The notes under the pieces are model-generated. The model was not told the origin of the DNA. It saw only the letters and a program-made list of their open reading frames with translations, and ran no database searches. Shown here in pieces: positions 1 through 8,553 of a stretch of DNA of 35,377 bases (position 1 is its first letter; every line of letters begins with the position of its first letter). Source of the stretch: Saprospiraceae bacterium (GTDB lineage Bacteria; Bacteroidota; Bacteroidia; Chitinophagales; Saprospiraceae); assembly GCA_024762995.1 (NCBI GenBank), contig JANTGI010000017.1, forward strand, positions 1 through 35,377, written 5' to 3'. The position numbers and the translations under genes were made by a program.

Positions 1-201
1 TTATTGTAGCGAACACCTGTATATCCCCAATGGCATATATATCCATTATGTCCGCAAGTTACGATTTTTTAGAATACTATCCAAGGGGCTATCAATATTT
101 TTTATTGATAACCTGCAAGTATTTTGTACGTAACCACGGGGTAACCGCCAAAAGTTAGTAGTATCGGTGGTCTAAAAAACGTATACCGTCATACCCTTTC
201 A
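1..201. other. Non-coding stretch downstream of the glycosyltransferase gene
   Basis: I see no convincing gene here. The only structure is an A/T-rich hairpin at 90-110 (TATCAATA, five T, TATTGATA), which could help end transcription of the minus-strand gene that stops at 202. The left part may belong to a feature outside the window. Confidence 0.4.
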
Positions 202-1290
202 TCATCGCCATTTCACGCGTTTCCAAAACAAGCTAAGTGCCCCAATAAGGGCAATATAAAAAGTATGCATCAAAAAAGCCGGTAAAAAGACTTTCATCAA
301 GTCTCGACGTCCAAAATATCGACTCGCCGCCCTTAACAAGAGAAAATCACCCATCATTTTTAAAAACAAAACAACCAAGCCAAACTTCGTCCACCAAAAA
401 AACACCAACCATAGAGAAGTCAATAAGACCCAAGCAAGTATCCATTTCAAAGTAACATCCTTGCTAGCGGTATTCTTGCTTCCCCATCGAATCCGTTGCC
501 GAAAAAAACCGGATAAGGTCGGAGCGGCCACAGTCCGTACCACGCCATCCAAGTTTTTATTAAAATAAATACTGCCCTTGGGAAATTGTCGGGCCACCTT
601 ACTAATTAAAAACATGTCATCACCGGACGCAATATGCCGATTGCCTTTGTATCCTTCTACAGCTAAAAACGTGGATTTTTCAAAAGCCATATTGGCCCCG
701 TTAGCCATATAAAACCGATGAGACTTTATGCCTGCACCGGTAATCAGCATCATACCCAAAAAGTCCAAAGATTGGAATCGCTCAAACAGATTAGATTCCG
801 CATAAAACAAAACAGGCCCGGCAATAAACTTTGGTTGCCGTGTTTCATAAAGCCAAGCAATGGACAATAGCCATGCCGGGTCCATAATACAATCGGCATC
901 CGTAGTAACCATCAATTCTCCTGATGCAAATTCAACACCTTGAGTAATGGCTGCCTTTTTGCCCGACTCTTCATTGGCTTTCAGCACATGGAAGTTTCTA
1001 GGCAAATCCATTTCATACAGCCGCTCCACCATGTCATCGTCAGAATGATCGTCAATAATAATGAACTCCACGAGTTCTCCGGGATAATTTTGCGCAAGCA
1101 GGTGACTAACCAAGGATGAAATTTGCGATGATTCATTTTTGGCGGCCACTATAACCGAAATGGGCGTTTTGGGAAGAAAATCATGTGGAGTCATACGACT
1201 AGGGATATGCTGCCAAATTCTTTGCAACAAAAAGGTCATCAGCCAATAGCCAAAGCCTAAAAGGACACCCAAAATGGTCACTATCAACAT
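202..1290 (-). CDS. Membrane-anchored family 2 glycosyltransferase
   Basis: 362 aa. This is an inverting GT-A glycosyltransferase that adds a sugar from a nucleotide-sugar donor at the cytoplasmic face of the inner membrane; acceptor and polymer are unknown. An N-terminal membrane segment (about residues 3-22) is followed by the GT2 domain with ISVIVAAKNE (44-53), acidic pair D80-D81, DAD metal motif (131-133), GDD (223-225) and RQRIRW (264-269), the Q/RxxRW signature of processive-type GT2 enzymes. Two or three further hydrophobic helices follow from about 280. It lies 39 nt downstream of the DUF4834 gene on the same strand, so the two are probably co-transcribed. Family assignment is firm; the sugar specificity cannot be read from the sequence. 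Confidence 0.88.
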   Translation of the reverse strand: MLIVTILGVLLGFGYWLMTFLLQRIWQHIPSRMTPHDFLPKTPISVIVAAKNESSQISSLVSHLLAQNYPGELVEFIIIDDHSDDDMVERLYEMDLPRNFHVLKANEESGKKAAITQGVEFASGELMVTTDADCIMDPAWLLSIAWLYETRQPKFIAGPVLFYAESNLFERFQSLDFLGMMLITGAGIKSHRFYMANGANMAFEKSTFLAVEGYKGNRHIASGDDMFLISKVARQFPKGSIYFNKNLDGVVRTVAAPTLSGFFRQRIRWGSKNTASKDVTLKWILAWVLLTSLWLVFFWWTKFGLVVLFLKMMGDFLLLRAASRYFGRRDLMKVFLPAFLMHTFYIALIGALSLFWKRVKWR

Positions 1291-1329
1291 AGGTCTATGG
1301 CTTAGATGCAGACCATAATCAGCCTGGAG

Positions 1330-1803
1330 TTACAATTCAAAAAATTGGTCGTAATCATCATCTGACTCCTCCTTTTTCGTCCTTGGTTCCGGCTCGGTCA
1401 AGTCTTCAAATTCTGTAAAAACATCTTCTTCCGGCTTCTCCTTAGGGGGTCCAAAGAAGAAAGGGTTTTGTGCCCTTCGTTCACTTTCGGGAATAGGCTT
1501 CCGCAATGCCTTCAAAAATAGGTGCAAAGCCACAAAAGGATACAACAAAAAAGTCAATAAAATCGCTCCAACACCTAGCAAAGGCATACTTTTTAGTAAA
1601 CCGGCCAATTGTTTCATGTAGTTGACCACCACCTGATATCGAATAACCAATGTCGCAATAATCAACACCGGCGATGCCCAATACAAAAATTTAGTAAATG
1701 CCGAAAATAGGTAAAACAACCCAATAATCATCACCACTAAAAAAACAAGGGACAGGATTCCCCCGAAAGGATTGTTACTTCTATTTTGATAATTAAAATT
1801 CAT
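1330..1803 (-). CDS. DUF4834-like small membrane protein
   Basis: 157 aa of unknown function. Two hydrophobic stretches (about residues 15-55 and 74-97) are followed by a charged, acidic cytoplasmic-type tail with the pattern NPFFFGPPKEKPEED and a terminal DDYDQFFEL. The N-terminus (NYQNRSNNPFGG) and this layout resemble the Bacteroidota family DUF4834. The ATG at 1803 is chosen because a promoter-like TAATTTCG lies four bases upstream. It precedes the glycosyltransferase by 39 nt in a likely two-gene operon. No catalytic motif is visible, and a structural or scaffolding membrane role is only a guess. Confidence 0.7.
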   Translation of the reverse strand: MNFNYQNRSNNPFGGILSLVFLVVMIIGLFYLFSAFTKFLYWASPVLIIATLVIRYQVVVNYMKQLAGLLKSMPLLGVGAILLTFLLYPFVALHLFLKALRKPIPESERRAQNPFFFGPPKEKPEEDVFTEFEDLTEPEPRTKKEESDDDYDQFFEL

Positions 1804-1807
1804 ACCA

Positions 1808-1815
1808 CGAAATTA
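1808..1815 (-). promoter_or_regulatory. Possible -7 box (TAATTTCG) for the DUF4834 gene
   Basis: Read on the minus strand, TAATTTCG matches 7 of 8 positions of the Bacteroidota -7 consensus TAnnTTTG and ends four bases before the ATG. A match of this quality in A/T-rich DNA is weak evidence on its own; its position is the main support. Confidence 0.3.
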
Positions 1816-1961
1816 CATGTTTAATTAAAATTTTGCGCCAATTTTGGATATAATTATTGGTTTTTTCGATGAATCACGCCCTTTACCCTTAGAGACACCC
1901 ATATCTCTCCGCTCTTATCCAACTAACTCTCTTCTCTCTCGTTTACACTAAAAAAAAAACT

Positions 1962-2372
1962 ATGAGCAAAATTGGAGAATTTCTCTACACCATTTACGCC
2001 ATCCAAAGATACAGTACCCAAAGTAGTATTACAAAAATATTCAATTCAAAAACGATAGCACAACTCCCCGCCAAAGAATACTTGCAAAGAATAGATGATA
2101 TGCCGGATGCCTTAGTGGTGGACTTGCGCACCCCATTGGAATATAAAATCTCGCACCATCCCCGCGCCATTAATATTAATTTCCTGTATAATTTTAAATC
2201 AGAAATTGCCCAATTGGACACAACAAAACCCATTTTCATCACCTGCTTGACAGCCCATCGCAGCCCGTATGCGGCTTTATTGCTCAAAAACCTGGGTTTT
2301 AAAGAAATTTATGATCTAAAAGGTGGCTTCCTGACTATACGAAAGATGATTGAAGTGCGTGATAAAACATAA
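1962..2372 (+). CDS. Rhodanese-like domain protein
   Basis: 136 aa, a single rhodanese domain, which moves sulfane sulfur through a cysteine persulfide. Residues 50-75 carry the family's early signature (ALVVDLRTPLEY, then HHPRAININ). The active-site loop is CLTAHRS at 95-101 with Cys95 as the expected persulfide carrier, and the C-terminal part has the usual YDLKGGF pattern (117-123). The first 35 residues are a non-homologous basic extension, and there is no signal peptide, so a cytoplasmic location is likely. It is transcribed away from the DUF4834 gene. The sulfur acceptor is unknown. Confidence 0.8.
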   Translation: MSKIGEFLYTIYAIQRYSTQSSITKIFNSKTIAQLPAKEYLQRIDDMPDALVVDLRTPLEYKISHHPRAININFLYNFKSEIAQLDTTKPIFITCLTAHRSPYAALLLKNLGFKEIYDLKGGFLTIRKMIEVRDKT

Positions 2373-2409
2373 CATAGTTGACAATAACCACTACAACTTT
2401 TGAACTTGC

Positions 2410-2465
2410 CCGTCCGTTGATGGCGGCCCTGCCCGTTGCAGGCGGGCCTGCCCGTTGCAGGCGGG
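2410..2465. repeat. GC-rich tandem palindromic repeat
   Basis: Two perfect tandem 19-bp copies (2428-2446 and 2447-2465) of CCTGCCCGTTGCAGGCGGG follow a degenerate unit at 2410-2426. Each copy can fold as CCTGC, loop CCGTT, GCAGG. The degenerate unit keeps the fold with CCGTC, loop CGTT, GATGG, using a G-T wobble. It lies in the 210-bp gap between the rhodanese and DUF2141 genes and is far richer in GC than its surroundings. It could act as a terminator or be a REP-like element. Confidence 0.75.
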
Positions 2466-2582
2466 CGCCGCAGGCAATCCTACACTCCATCCCCCAAAAT
2501 AGACATTTCATCCCATAAAATTTTTTTCCTAGGATATTTGCATGGACATTTGAAGTATTCAATCACGCCAAAAAAAACAACC

Positions 2583-3662
2583 ATGAAAAATCTATTGGCC
2601 ATTTTTATTTTTGTATTTATGATAGCTTCCTATGCTTTTACCCAACCTAGTGCCTACCAAAAAGCAATGGGCCGAGCCCTTGGTGCCTTAGGTCAAGCGG
2701 AAACAACGGAAGATTTACAAAAAGCCGGCAATCAATTTCAAAGAATCTCCACCCAAATGCCTAACGAATGGCTCCCTTATTACTACCAATCATTAGCACT
2801 CACCCGGATGAGCTTTGAAGAAAAAGAAAGAGGAGACGAATTGGCCGATGAAGCCCAAAGAATATTGGATTTAGCCAAGCCTTTAGTGACCGAAGCCAAA
2901 GATAAAGCTGAAGTCAAAACACTTCAAGGAATGATTTATACCGCCAAATTAGTCGTTGACCCCATGTCCCGCGGACAATTATACAGCGCCATGTCCGGAA
3001 AAGCCTATCAAGAAGCCTTACAGCTCGACCCAACCAATCCTAGAGCCAGATTGATGTCTATTCGTAGCAAGATGGGAGCAGCACAGTTTTTTAAACAAGA
3101 CTTATTTCCTTTTATTCAGCAAGCTAAAGTTTTATTAGACGAATGGGACAACTTCACTCCAACTTCAAAACTACACCCCAATTGGGGGAAAAAAATAGCC
3201 CAATCCGTCGCCAAAGCAGACATTAAGTCCGAGAAATCATCCAAACGTACGGCAAAACTCGCCAAATCCTTGGAAAACTCTTCTGCCCAAACCACTCCAC
3301 CGGATAGCCTCCTAGGCTTTTCGATTGAGGCGACCATTACCGGTCTAAGAAGTAATGATGGAGTCATCCTTATCAGCCTTCAAAACAATCAAAAAGAGAT
3401 CGTCAAAAGAAAAAAAGCAACCATCCAGAACAAACAGGCAGTCGTCCAATTTGATGGCCTTCAACCCGGCACTTATGCCCTAAAATACATCCATGACGAA
3501 AATAATGACGGAAAGCTTAACTTTGGATTTATGCACATCCCTTCTGAAGGTTATGGCTATGCCAATAATGCGCGCGGAAGCATGGGCCCTCCGGCTTTCG
3601 AAAAAACCACCTTCCCACTTCAAAGCAATCTAAAAATGACCCTTTCTACAATGTATCACTAA
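2583..3662 (+). CDS. Secreted TPR-like protein with C-terminal DUF2141 domain
   Basis: 359 aa from the ATG at 2583. That start gives a clean signal peptide (MKNLLAIFIFVFMIASYAFT, cleavage near residue 20) and avoids reading through the GC-rich repeat upstream. Residues 23-165 look like helical TPR-type repeats (paired A-x-G and L-x-P spacing, e.g. YYYQSLAL and AYQEALQLDPTNPRARL). A linker rich in Lys/Ser (215-240) leads to a DUF2141 domain at about 246-359, with ATITGLRSNDG, DGLQPGTYAL, the acidic loop DENNDG (305-310) and IPSEGYGYANNARG. DUF2141 is a secreted or periplasmic beta-sandwich-like family of unknown function common in Bacteroidota and usually found alone, so the fusion is less common. 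Role unknown; an envelope location is inferred. Confidence 0.8.
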   Translation: MKNLLAIFIFVFMIASYAFTQPSAYQKAMGRALGALGQAETTEDLQKAGNQFQRISTQMPNEWLPYYYQSLALTRMSFEEKERGDELADEAQRILDLAKPLVTEAKDKAEVKTLQGMIYTAKLVVDPMSRGQLYSAMSGKAYQEALQLDPTNPRARLMSIRSKMGAAQFFKQDLFPFIQQAKVLLDEWDNFTPTSKLHPNWGKKIAQSVAKADIKSEKSSKRTAKLAKSLENSSAQTTPPDSLLGFSIEATITGLRSNDGVILISLQNNQKEIVKRKKATIQNKQAVVQFDGLQPGTYALKYIHDENNDGKLNFGFMHIPSEGYGYANNARGSMGPPAFEKTTFPLQSNLKMTLSTMYH

Positions 3663-3708
3663 GTGGTGAAAGCCAAATGTTTTATAAATCAAGTTTCGAC
3701 TCCGTGCT

Positions 3709-3741
3709 CTGCCTATCGCCGTAAGTAAAAGCGGTAGGCAG
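3709..3741. terminator. Hairpin between convergent genes (REP-like, CTGCCTA family)
   Basis: CTGCCTATCGC (3709-3719) and GCGGTAGGCAG (3731-3741) form an 11-bp stem with one G-T pair and an 11-nt loop. It lies between the stop codons at 3662 and 3800 of two convergent genes, so a bidirectional terminator is likely. The CTGCCTA/TAGGCAG arms recur in another convergent gap at 15635-15664. Confidence 0.6.
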
Positions 3742-3799
3742 ATACGGTTTTATGGTTTAATCCATCCCCCCCAAAAAAACAAGTAAATAAAAGTACCCG

Positions 3800-6103
3800 T
3801 TATCTGGCATAAGCTGCAAAAAAACGACACTCTTCAATAATTTCGTTGTAAAACTTGGTGTCATTGTATTCACGGATAAGTAGATTATAAAAAACCATTT
3901 TATCGGGTGGTAGCTTCGGAATCAGATTTTGAGAGGGGCTGTACTTGCAATTTTCCGAAAGGAAGTACTCTTTTTGGTCAATTCTCGCCAACATGAATGC
4001 CGCCCGTGCTTGTAATTCTCGATCCTTGGCGAGCTCTAAGGCTTTATTAAAATAAACTTTCGCCTTGGTCAAATTATGGTTTTCCCGATTACCGAAAGGA
4101 GACTTGGATGTTGGATAAACATCATCAAATGAGTAATACCAATTATCTCCACTCCTAAAATAATCCATCGCTTCCCATGAAGGCCCAAAGTAGCTCATAT
4201 TATACCATGCGGAGCCTAACAAATAGAAATAATCCGGCCCGCTTGTAATATCCGCCCGCGCCCGATAATCATACTCCACCAACTTTTCAATCAAATCCGC
4301 CTTTGTATAAGCGGTCGTATCCGTCTGTGGGCAGAACACACAATCCCTAAAATCTTCTGCAAAAGGAGAAAACACCTTGGTTGAGCGATCATTTCTCGGC
4401 ACATAAGAATAGGTCTCTTTGGCCGCTTCCACTTGCCCTTGCGAAAGCAATAACGTTGCCTTAATTTCCAGTAGCTCACTCCGGATGGTACTGTCTCTTC
4501 GATAAATCAATGTTTTTTCCAAGCGAGTCGGGTTTTCCTTCTCACTCAACTGAATCAACTCATCCAAAATCGCTAGGTCAGGATTATATTTTAAATCATC
4601 CACACTATAAGTCACCAACAATGATTTGCCCGGAAGGGAATCAATCTTATATAAATAAGCCAATCGATTTTTCAAAAATAAGCGCAAGGCCCGGTTTTTC
4701 TTATAAACTTCGGAAGATGTCATCAAATTATACAAATCACTTTCGGCTTCTGTATCCGCATGTTGGTAGCTGTTGATTCTTATTACGGTTTTAATCGTTT
4801 CAATTTGCTCGATTAGCGCCGGATCTTCTGTCGGTAAGCTATTAAAAATCATCTCTGCCTCCGGCCAATTACCTTGCAAATAAAGTAAGTATCCATTGGC
4901 AATCTCCCAAATAATAGAATGGGCTGCCTGCTTTTCCTGAGCAACCTTCTCCACAAATTTTTGCAATAGGTCGAGTCTCTTTCTTTGGTTTTTAGTGGGC
5001 GGCTTCCCTTGAGCATTTTGGTGAAACTCCGCCCCCAAAAAGATATATTCCATTTGTTTGACCGCCTTCACCAAAAGTGGCTCTAGCGAGGAGTGTTGGG
5101 GATTTAGGCGATAAATGGCTTCCATCTCATCAAGCAATCGACTTTTGGGCTGACTGGCACGAATGGCATACAAGTTTGCTTTTTCATCATTTGACTGACA
5201 CATCAACAGGGCTTGCCCCCACTCTTGGTCATTATCGATATGAAAGCTTTCATAGGCAGAAGTCCGCTTACTGGGACAATTTTGGAATATCTGCGCAAAA
5301 GAATAGGCCGCCTTGACTTTATGTCCTAGCTTTAGCTCCGCTCCCGCCACATGACCTAGAATCCACCAATTAATAATACTGTCCACCTTGTCAATCTTTG
5401 GCAGAAAGTAATCTCTTAATTCAAGCACTTTTTTATATTCTTTGGCATAATGGGCTAGGCGGATGACTTGGTAGGCGGTTCGAAGTCGTATAAAATAAGA
5501 GTCGGTATGCTTAAATAGCTTGCCCCCTTCTTTCATTAATTCATGAACCGCATTCATATCTCTTTTCTGGGGATTCCACAGATCGCCACCGACAACAACA
5601 TGGGGCTCACATTTCTTCGCAAATATCAGATAATCAATTACTTCTGTGCATTTCATCCGTTGATTCGCTTCCGCAAAAGTATTACCGCGCAAGTCAATGG
5701 GTAGGGGCACATTTGGGTTAATCGTAGCCGCTCTTAACTCTTCCAATTCTTCAACAGAAGTTTTATAAATGACCTGAAAAACATCTTCTGCCAATGCCTG
5801 ATCACAATATCGACTCTGCCATTCTTTCACATTTTGATTAACCTGCTCCTGCACCTGCACCTGCTCCTGCTCCTGCTCCTGCTTCTGCTTCTCTTTTTTC
5901 AAAAATCCAAAATTAAAGTCAGCAAATGACAAGGCATACGGCGTATAAATGGAAGTCGTATCGACCATCACCCGCTCGATAAAAGTATAGGCCCTATCTT
6001 CCGGGACACGACCACAAGCATCCGCAACCCGTGTAGGAAAAAACACCAAGGCGCCGAAGCTTAAAAATAGGATGACCCATTTGGTATTGGCTATAAGTTT
6101 CAT
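3800..6103 (-). CDS. Large secreted helical-repeat protein of unknown function
   Basis: 767 aa from the ATG at 6103, chosen because the protein then begins with a signal peptide (MKLIANTKWVILFLSFGALVF, ending near VADACG). I do not recognise a named family. Most of the chain is helical with TPR/solenoid-like spacing (for example ALELAKDRELQARAAFMLARI near the C-terminus, and NGYLLYLQGNWPEAEMIFNSL in the middle). The Cys after ADA could be a lipidation site but the preceding residues fit a lipobox poorly. A Gln/Glu/Val-rich run near residues 72-87 is encoded by a hexanucleotide repeat. It follows the lipoprotein gene by 137 nt on the same strand. Secretion is well supported, function is not. 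Confidence 0.75.
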   Translation of the reverse strand: MKLIANTKWVILFLSFGALVFFPTRVADACGRVPEDRAYTFIERVMVDTTSIYTPYALSFADFNFGFLKKEKQKQEQEQEQVQVQEQVNQNVKEWQSRYCDQALAEDVFQVIYKTSVEELEELRAATINPNVPLPIDLRGNTFAEANQRMKCTEVIDYLIFAKKCEPHVVVGGDLWNPQKRDMNAVHELMKEGGKLFKHTDSYFIRLRTAYQVIRLAHYAKEYKKVLELRDYFLPKIDKVDSIINWWILGHVAGAELKLGHKVKAAYSFAQIFQNCPSKRTSAYESFHIDNDQEWGQALLMCQSNDEKANLYAIRASQPKSRLLDEMEAIYRLNPQHSSLEPLLVKAVKQMEYIFLGAEFHQNAQGKPPTKNQRKRLDLLQKFVEKVAQEKQAAHSIIWEIANGYLLYLQGNWPEAEMIFNSLPTEDPALIEQIETIKTVIRINSYQHADTEAESDLYNLMTSSEVYKKNRALRLFLKNRLAYLYKIDSLPGKSLLVTYSVDDLKYNPDLAILDELIQLSEKENPTRLEKTLIYRRDSTIRSELLEIKATLLLSQGQVEAAKETYSYVPRNDRSTKVFSPFAEDFRDCVFCPQTDTTAYTKADLIEKLVEYDYRARADITSGPDYFYLLGSAWYNMSYFGPSWEAMDYFRSGDNWYYSFDDVYPTSKSPFGNRENHNLTKAKVYFNKALELAKDRELQARAAFMLARIDQKEYFLSENCKYSPSQNLIPKLPPDKMVFYNLLIREYNDTKFYNEIIEECRFFAAYAR
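5843..5890. repeat. In-frame hexanucleotide repeat, about 8 units
   Basis: On the plus strand the unit is CTGCTC with CTGCAC and CTGCTT variants, eight units in a row. On the coding (minus) strand it encodes alternating Gln with Glu, Val or Lys just after the start of the mature secreted protein. Because the unit is six bases, gain or loss keeps the frame and changes the protein two residues at a time. Confidence 0.85.
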
Positions 6104-6240
6104 GTGGCTTACGCGAAAATGTAGAAATTTTTGGTTAAGGTACAAAGTTTGTGGCAATTAAGGTATCTGAAAATTGAAATGTTGCTTTGAAAATCTTGAT
6201 AAGTAGATACCGGGCCCTCCTTGCATCCACTTTATCCCTA

Positions 6241-7332
6241 CTACTCATGGCCCAATTCATCAACCACCGCTTGCAGTTTATTGGCGCCCAACCGCTTAAG
6301 ATTCTCTTCCGCCAAGTGATAAAACAAAACATCTTTATATCCTTTACCGGATGATTGCCGGAGAAATTGAGCGATGGTGAGCAAATCTTCCTCCCGCACC
6401 ATTTCATAGCGCAACAAGTCCCCTTCATATAGATAATGGCCTTTCAAAAAAGTATTGCTTGTCACCACATACCGAGTCGGTGACAACTGCCGGTAATGCA
6501 CACTATCCTTTTGCCAACTCAAATCCCCGTCCGACACAATCTTGTAAAAAGAAGAATCCCGAAATATCACCGTCCACGAAAAAATAGGCAAGGCAATGCC
6601 TAGCTCTAGGGGATATGTCTTTGTGTTTTGAAGATACTTGTTGACTTCTTTGGGGGTCGCAATGGAATTTTGGGTGTGCCAATCGGTTATTTTTCCTGTG
6701 TTGTAGCACATTAAAACACCCTCATCCGCAGGGGGAATTCCTGTCTGTTTAGGATATTTGTATTGGTGCAAACGAATGGTGACGGATATTTTATCAAATA
6801 CGCCCATCGCTTTCATATTCCTAATGAATTCAAAATACTTATCCTTTGTCCCGGCTGTCCAATCTACATCCAACTGTAATTTGCTCGGTCGGACCGTCCA
6901 GTCTTTGATAATCCGCCGGCTATAATCAGATATTTTTTGCGCAAGCGAATCAACTTGCTTGGTCTGCAAAAAAGTCCGATTGGTCACATAGATTGCCGGC
7001 ACAACGTCCACCCCCGGCGGAAAATCAGGAATATTAGATTGCGTCCCCTTAGGAATGGCTTCTCCCCTATTAAAATCCCAATCTACATCAAAAATACGGA
7101 CATAAAGCAATTGTGCGTTCAAACTATCCAGCACGTTCCTTTCAGGCGCAGTCAGTTCAAATTGAGTCTTCCAGTAATAAAATCCGGTTTTGGGAGCTGT
7201 TTTACTTTTGGCGCAAGCAGATAACAAAAAAGCAAATGACCATAGCACGAACCCTCGGCCCAAAAATCTAAAAGTAGCATTCGACCGCTCCCTTTCCGAT
7301 GTCTTGCGAAATATGGTGTCTTCCTTTATCAT
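6241..7332 (-). CDS. Lipoprotein, probable TIM-barrel hydrolase-like fold
   Basis: 363 aa. A hydrophobic stretch ends in the lipobox LLSAC (Cys40), so the mature protein should be lipid-anchored in the envelope. The n-region before it is long (about 22 charged residues), so the true start may be a later non-ATG codon. The body has strand-like segments ending in acidic residues (LLYVRIFDVDWDF; LQLDVDWT followed by YFEFIRNMKAMG; ISVTIRLHQYKYP; GVLMCYNTG), which suggests a glycoside-hydrolase-like (beta/alpha)8 barrel similar in style to DUF3142. That fold call is inference. It starts 45 nt after prfA on the same strand and is probably co-transcribed with it. Substrate unknown. Confidence 0.7.
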   Translation of the reverse strand: MIKEDTIFRKTSERERSNATFRFLGRGFVLWSFAFLLSACAKSKTAPKTGFYYWKTQFELTAPERNVLDSLNAQLLYVRIFDVDWDFNRGEAIPKGTQSNIPDFPPGVDVVPAIYVTNRTFLQTKQVDSLAQKISDYSRRIIKDWTVRPSKLQLDVDWTAGTKDKYFEFIRNMKAMGVFDKISVTIRLHQYKYPKQTGIPPADEGVLMCYNTGKITDWHTQNSIATPKEVNKYLQNTKTYPLELGIALPIFSWTVIFRDSSFYKIVSDGDLSWQKDSVHYRQLSPTRYVVTSNTFLKGHYLYEGDLLRYEMVREEDLLTIAQFLRQSSGKGYKDVLFYHLAEENLKRLGANKLQAVVDELGHE

Positions 7333-7377
7333 TCACTGTATCGATGCTCAGTATTGGATGCCCATCAGTCCAACCTA

Positions 7378-8442
7378 CTAACCATCCGACTTCATCTTCT
7401 CCGCATTTTCAGCGATTTGTAGTGCGTCAATAATGCCACCAATATCCCCTTCAATAACCTTATCCAGATTATAAAGCGTCAAATTAATGCGATGGTCTGT
7501 CAAGCGGTTTTGGGGGAAATTGTAGGTTCTTATCTTCTCTGAGCGGTCTCCGGAACCGACCATAGACTTTCTCTTCGATGCTTGCTCGGCATCCGCTCGA
7601 TTGCGTTGAGCTTCTTGGATACGTTGGTAGAGCTTGGCCATACAAATATCTCGGTTTTTGTGTTGACTACGGCTATCCGTACTTTCGGCAACGACCCCCG
7701 TCGGAATATGCGTCAAACGCACCCCTGACTCAGTTCTATTGACATGCTGTCCCCCGGCGCCGCTTGCGCGAAAAACATCCATCCTAAGCTCATCTTTACG
7801 GATATTTATTTCCTTTTCTTCAACAATCGGAATCACGGCAACGGTCGCCGCAGATGTATGCACCCGTCCTTTGGTCTCCGTGACCGGAACGCGCTGCACC
7901 CGATGCGTACCTGCTTCAAATTTTAAGCGACCATACACATTGTCTCCATGTACTTCGAGAACGATCTCCTTGTACCCCCCGGAAGTCCCTTCATTTAGCC
8001 GAATAATATCCACCTTCCACTTATTGTCATCAAAAAACTTAGAATACATCCGATACAAATCTCCCGCAAAAATACTGGCTTCATCCCCCCCGGTGCCTGA
8101 CCGAATTTCAAAAATAATGTCTTTTTCGTCTTCCGGATCTTTCGGAATCAATAGCAGCTTAATTTTTTCTTCTAATTCTGTCTTGCGCACTTTCAACTCT
8201 TCCAACTCCATTTTGGCCATTTCCTTCATTTCGGGGTCCTCATCTTGGAGCATTTCTTGGGCATTCTCTATACCGGCAAGGAGTTTTTTGTATTCATTGT
8301 AAGCATCGACGACAATTTTTAGGTCTTTGTACTCTTTATTGTATTTGACATAGGCTTCTTGGTCGCTAGCGATACTGGGATCGGATAAGCGTTCTTCTAC
8401 GTGATGAAACCGGTTTTCAATGTCTTCTAGCTTGTCAATCAT
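7378..8442 (-). CDS. prfA: Peptide chain release factor 1
   Basis: 354 aa, the usual RF1 length. RF1 recognises UAA and UAG in the ribosomal A site and triggers peptidyl-tRNA hydrolysis. Visible are the helical N-terminal domain, the SGTGGDEAS segment (115-123), the RVPVTET stretch carrying the RF1 PxT codon-reading tripeptide at 186-188 (Pro-Val-Thr, where Pro-Ala-Thr is common), and the catalytic GGQ at 230-232 inside SGAGGQHVNRT. The PxT form and absence of an SPF motif rule out RF2. The ATG at 8442 has a full TAACTTTG box 23 nt upstream. It is the first gene of a likely run with the lipoprotein gene. Confidence 0.97.
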   Translation of the reverse strand: MIDKLEDIENRFHHVEERLSDPSIASDQEAYVKYNKEYKDLKIVVDAYNEYKKLLAGIENAQEMLQDEDPEMKEMAKMELEELKVRKTELEEKIKLLLIPKDPEDEKDIIFEIRSGTGGDEASIFAGDLYRMYSKFFDDNKWKVDIIRLNEGTSGGYKEIVLEVHGDNVYGRLKFEAGTHRVQRVPVTETKGRVHTSAATVAVIPIVEEKEINIRKDELRMDVFRASGAGGQHVNRTESGVRLTHIPTGVVAESTDSRSQHKNRDICMAKLYQRIQEAQRNRADAEQASKRKSMVGSGDRSEKIRTYNFPQNRLTDHRINLTLYNLDKVIEGDIGGIIDALQIAENAEKMKSDG

Positions 8443-8465
8443 AAGTCTAAGTCAATTTCGGAGTG

Positions 8466-8473
8466 CAAAGTTA
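8466..8473 (-). promoter_or_regulatory. -7 promoter box TAACTTTG for prfA
   Basis: On the minus strand TAACTTTG matches the Bacteroidota -7 consensus TAnnTTTG exactly and lies 23 nt before the prfA ATG. The intergenic gap also holds the start region of the divergent ftcD gene, which has a weaker TATCTTGC box at about 8522. Confidence 0.55.
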
Positions 8474-8553
8474 ATGTTTTTTTTGTGAACATATCCCCCC
8501 CCACCAATTACAATTTTCCTCTATCTTGCGCCCCAAATTAAAACCAATTTCTC

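Noticed and set aside
2436-2582. Upstream in-frame extension of the DUF2141 protein
   Set aside because: It would run through GC-rich repeat sequence and hide a clean signal peptide that starts at the ATG at 2583.
7739-8302. Long plus-strand open frame opposite prfA
   Set aside because: It is the antisense of a strongly conserved gene, serine-rich from reverse-read codons, with no homology or promoter.
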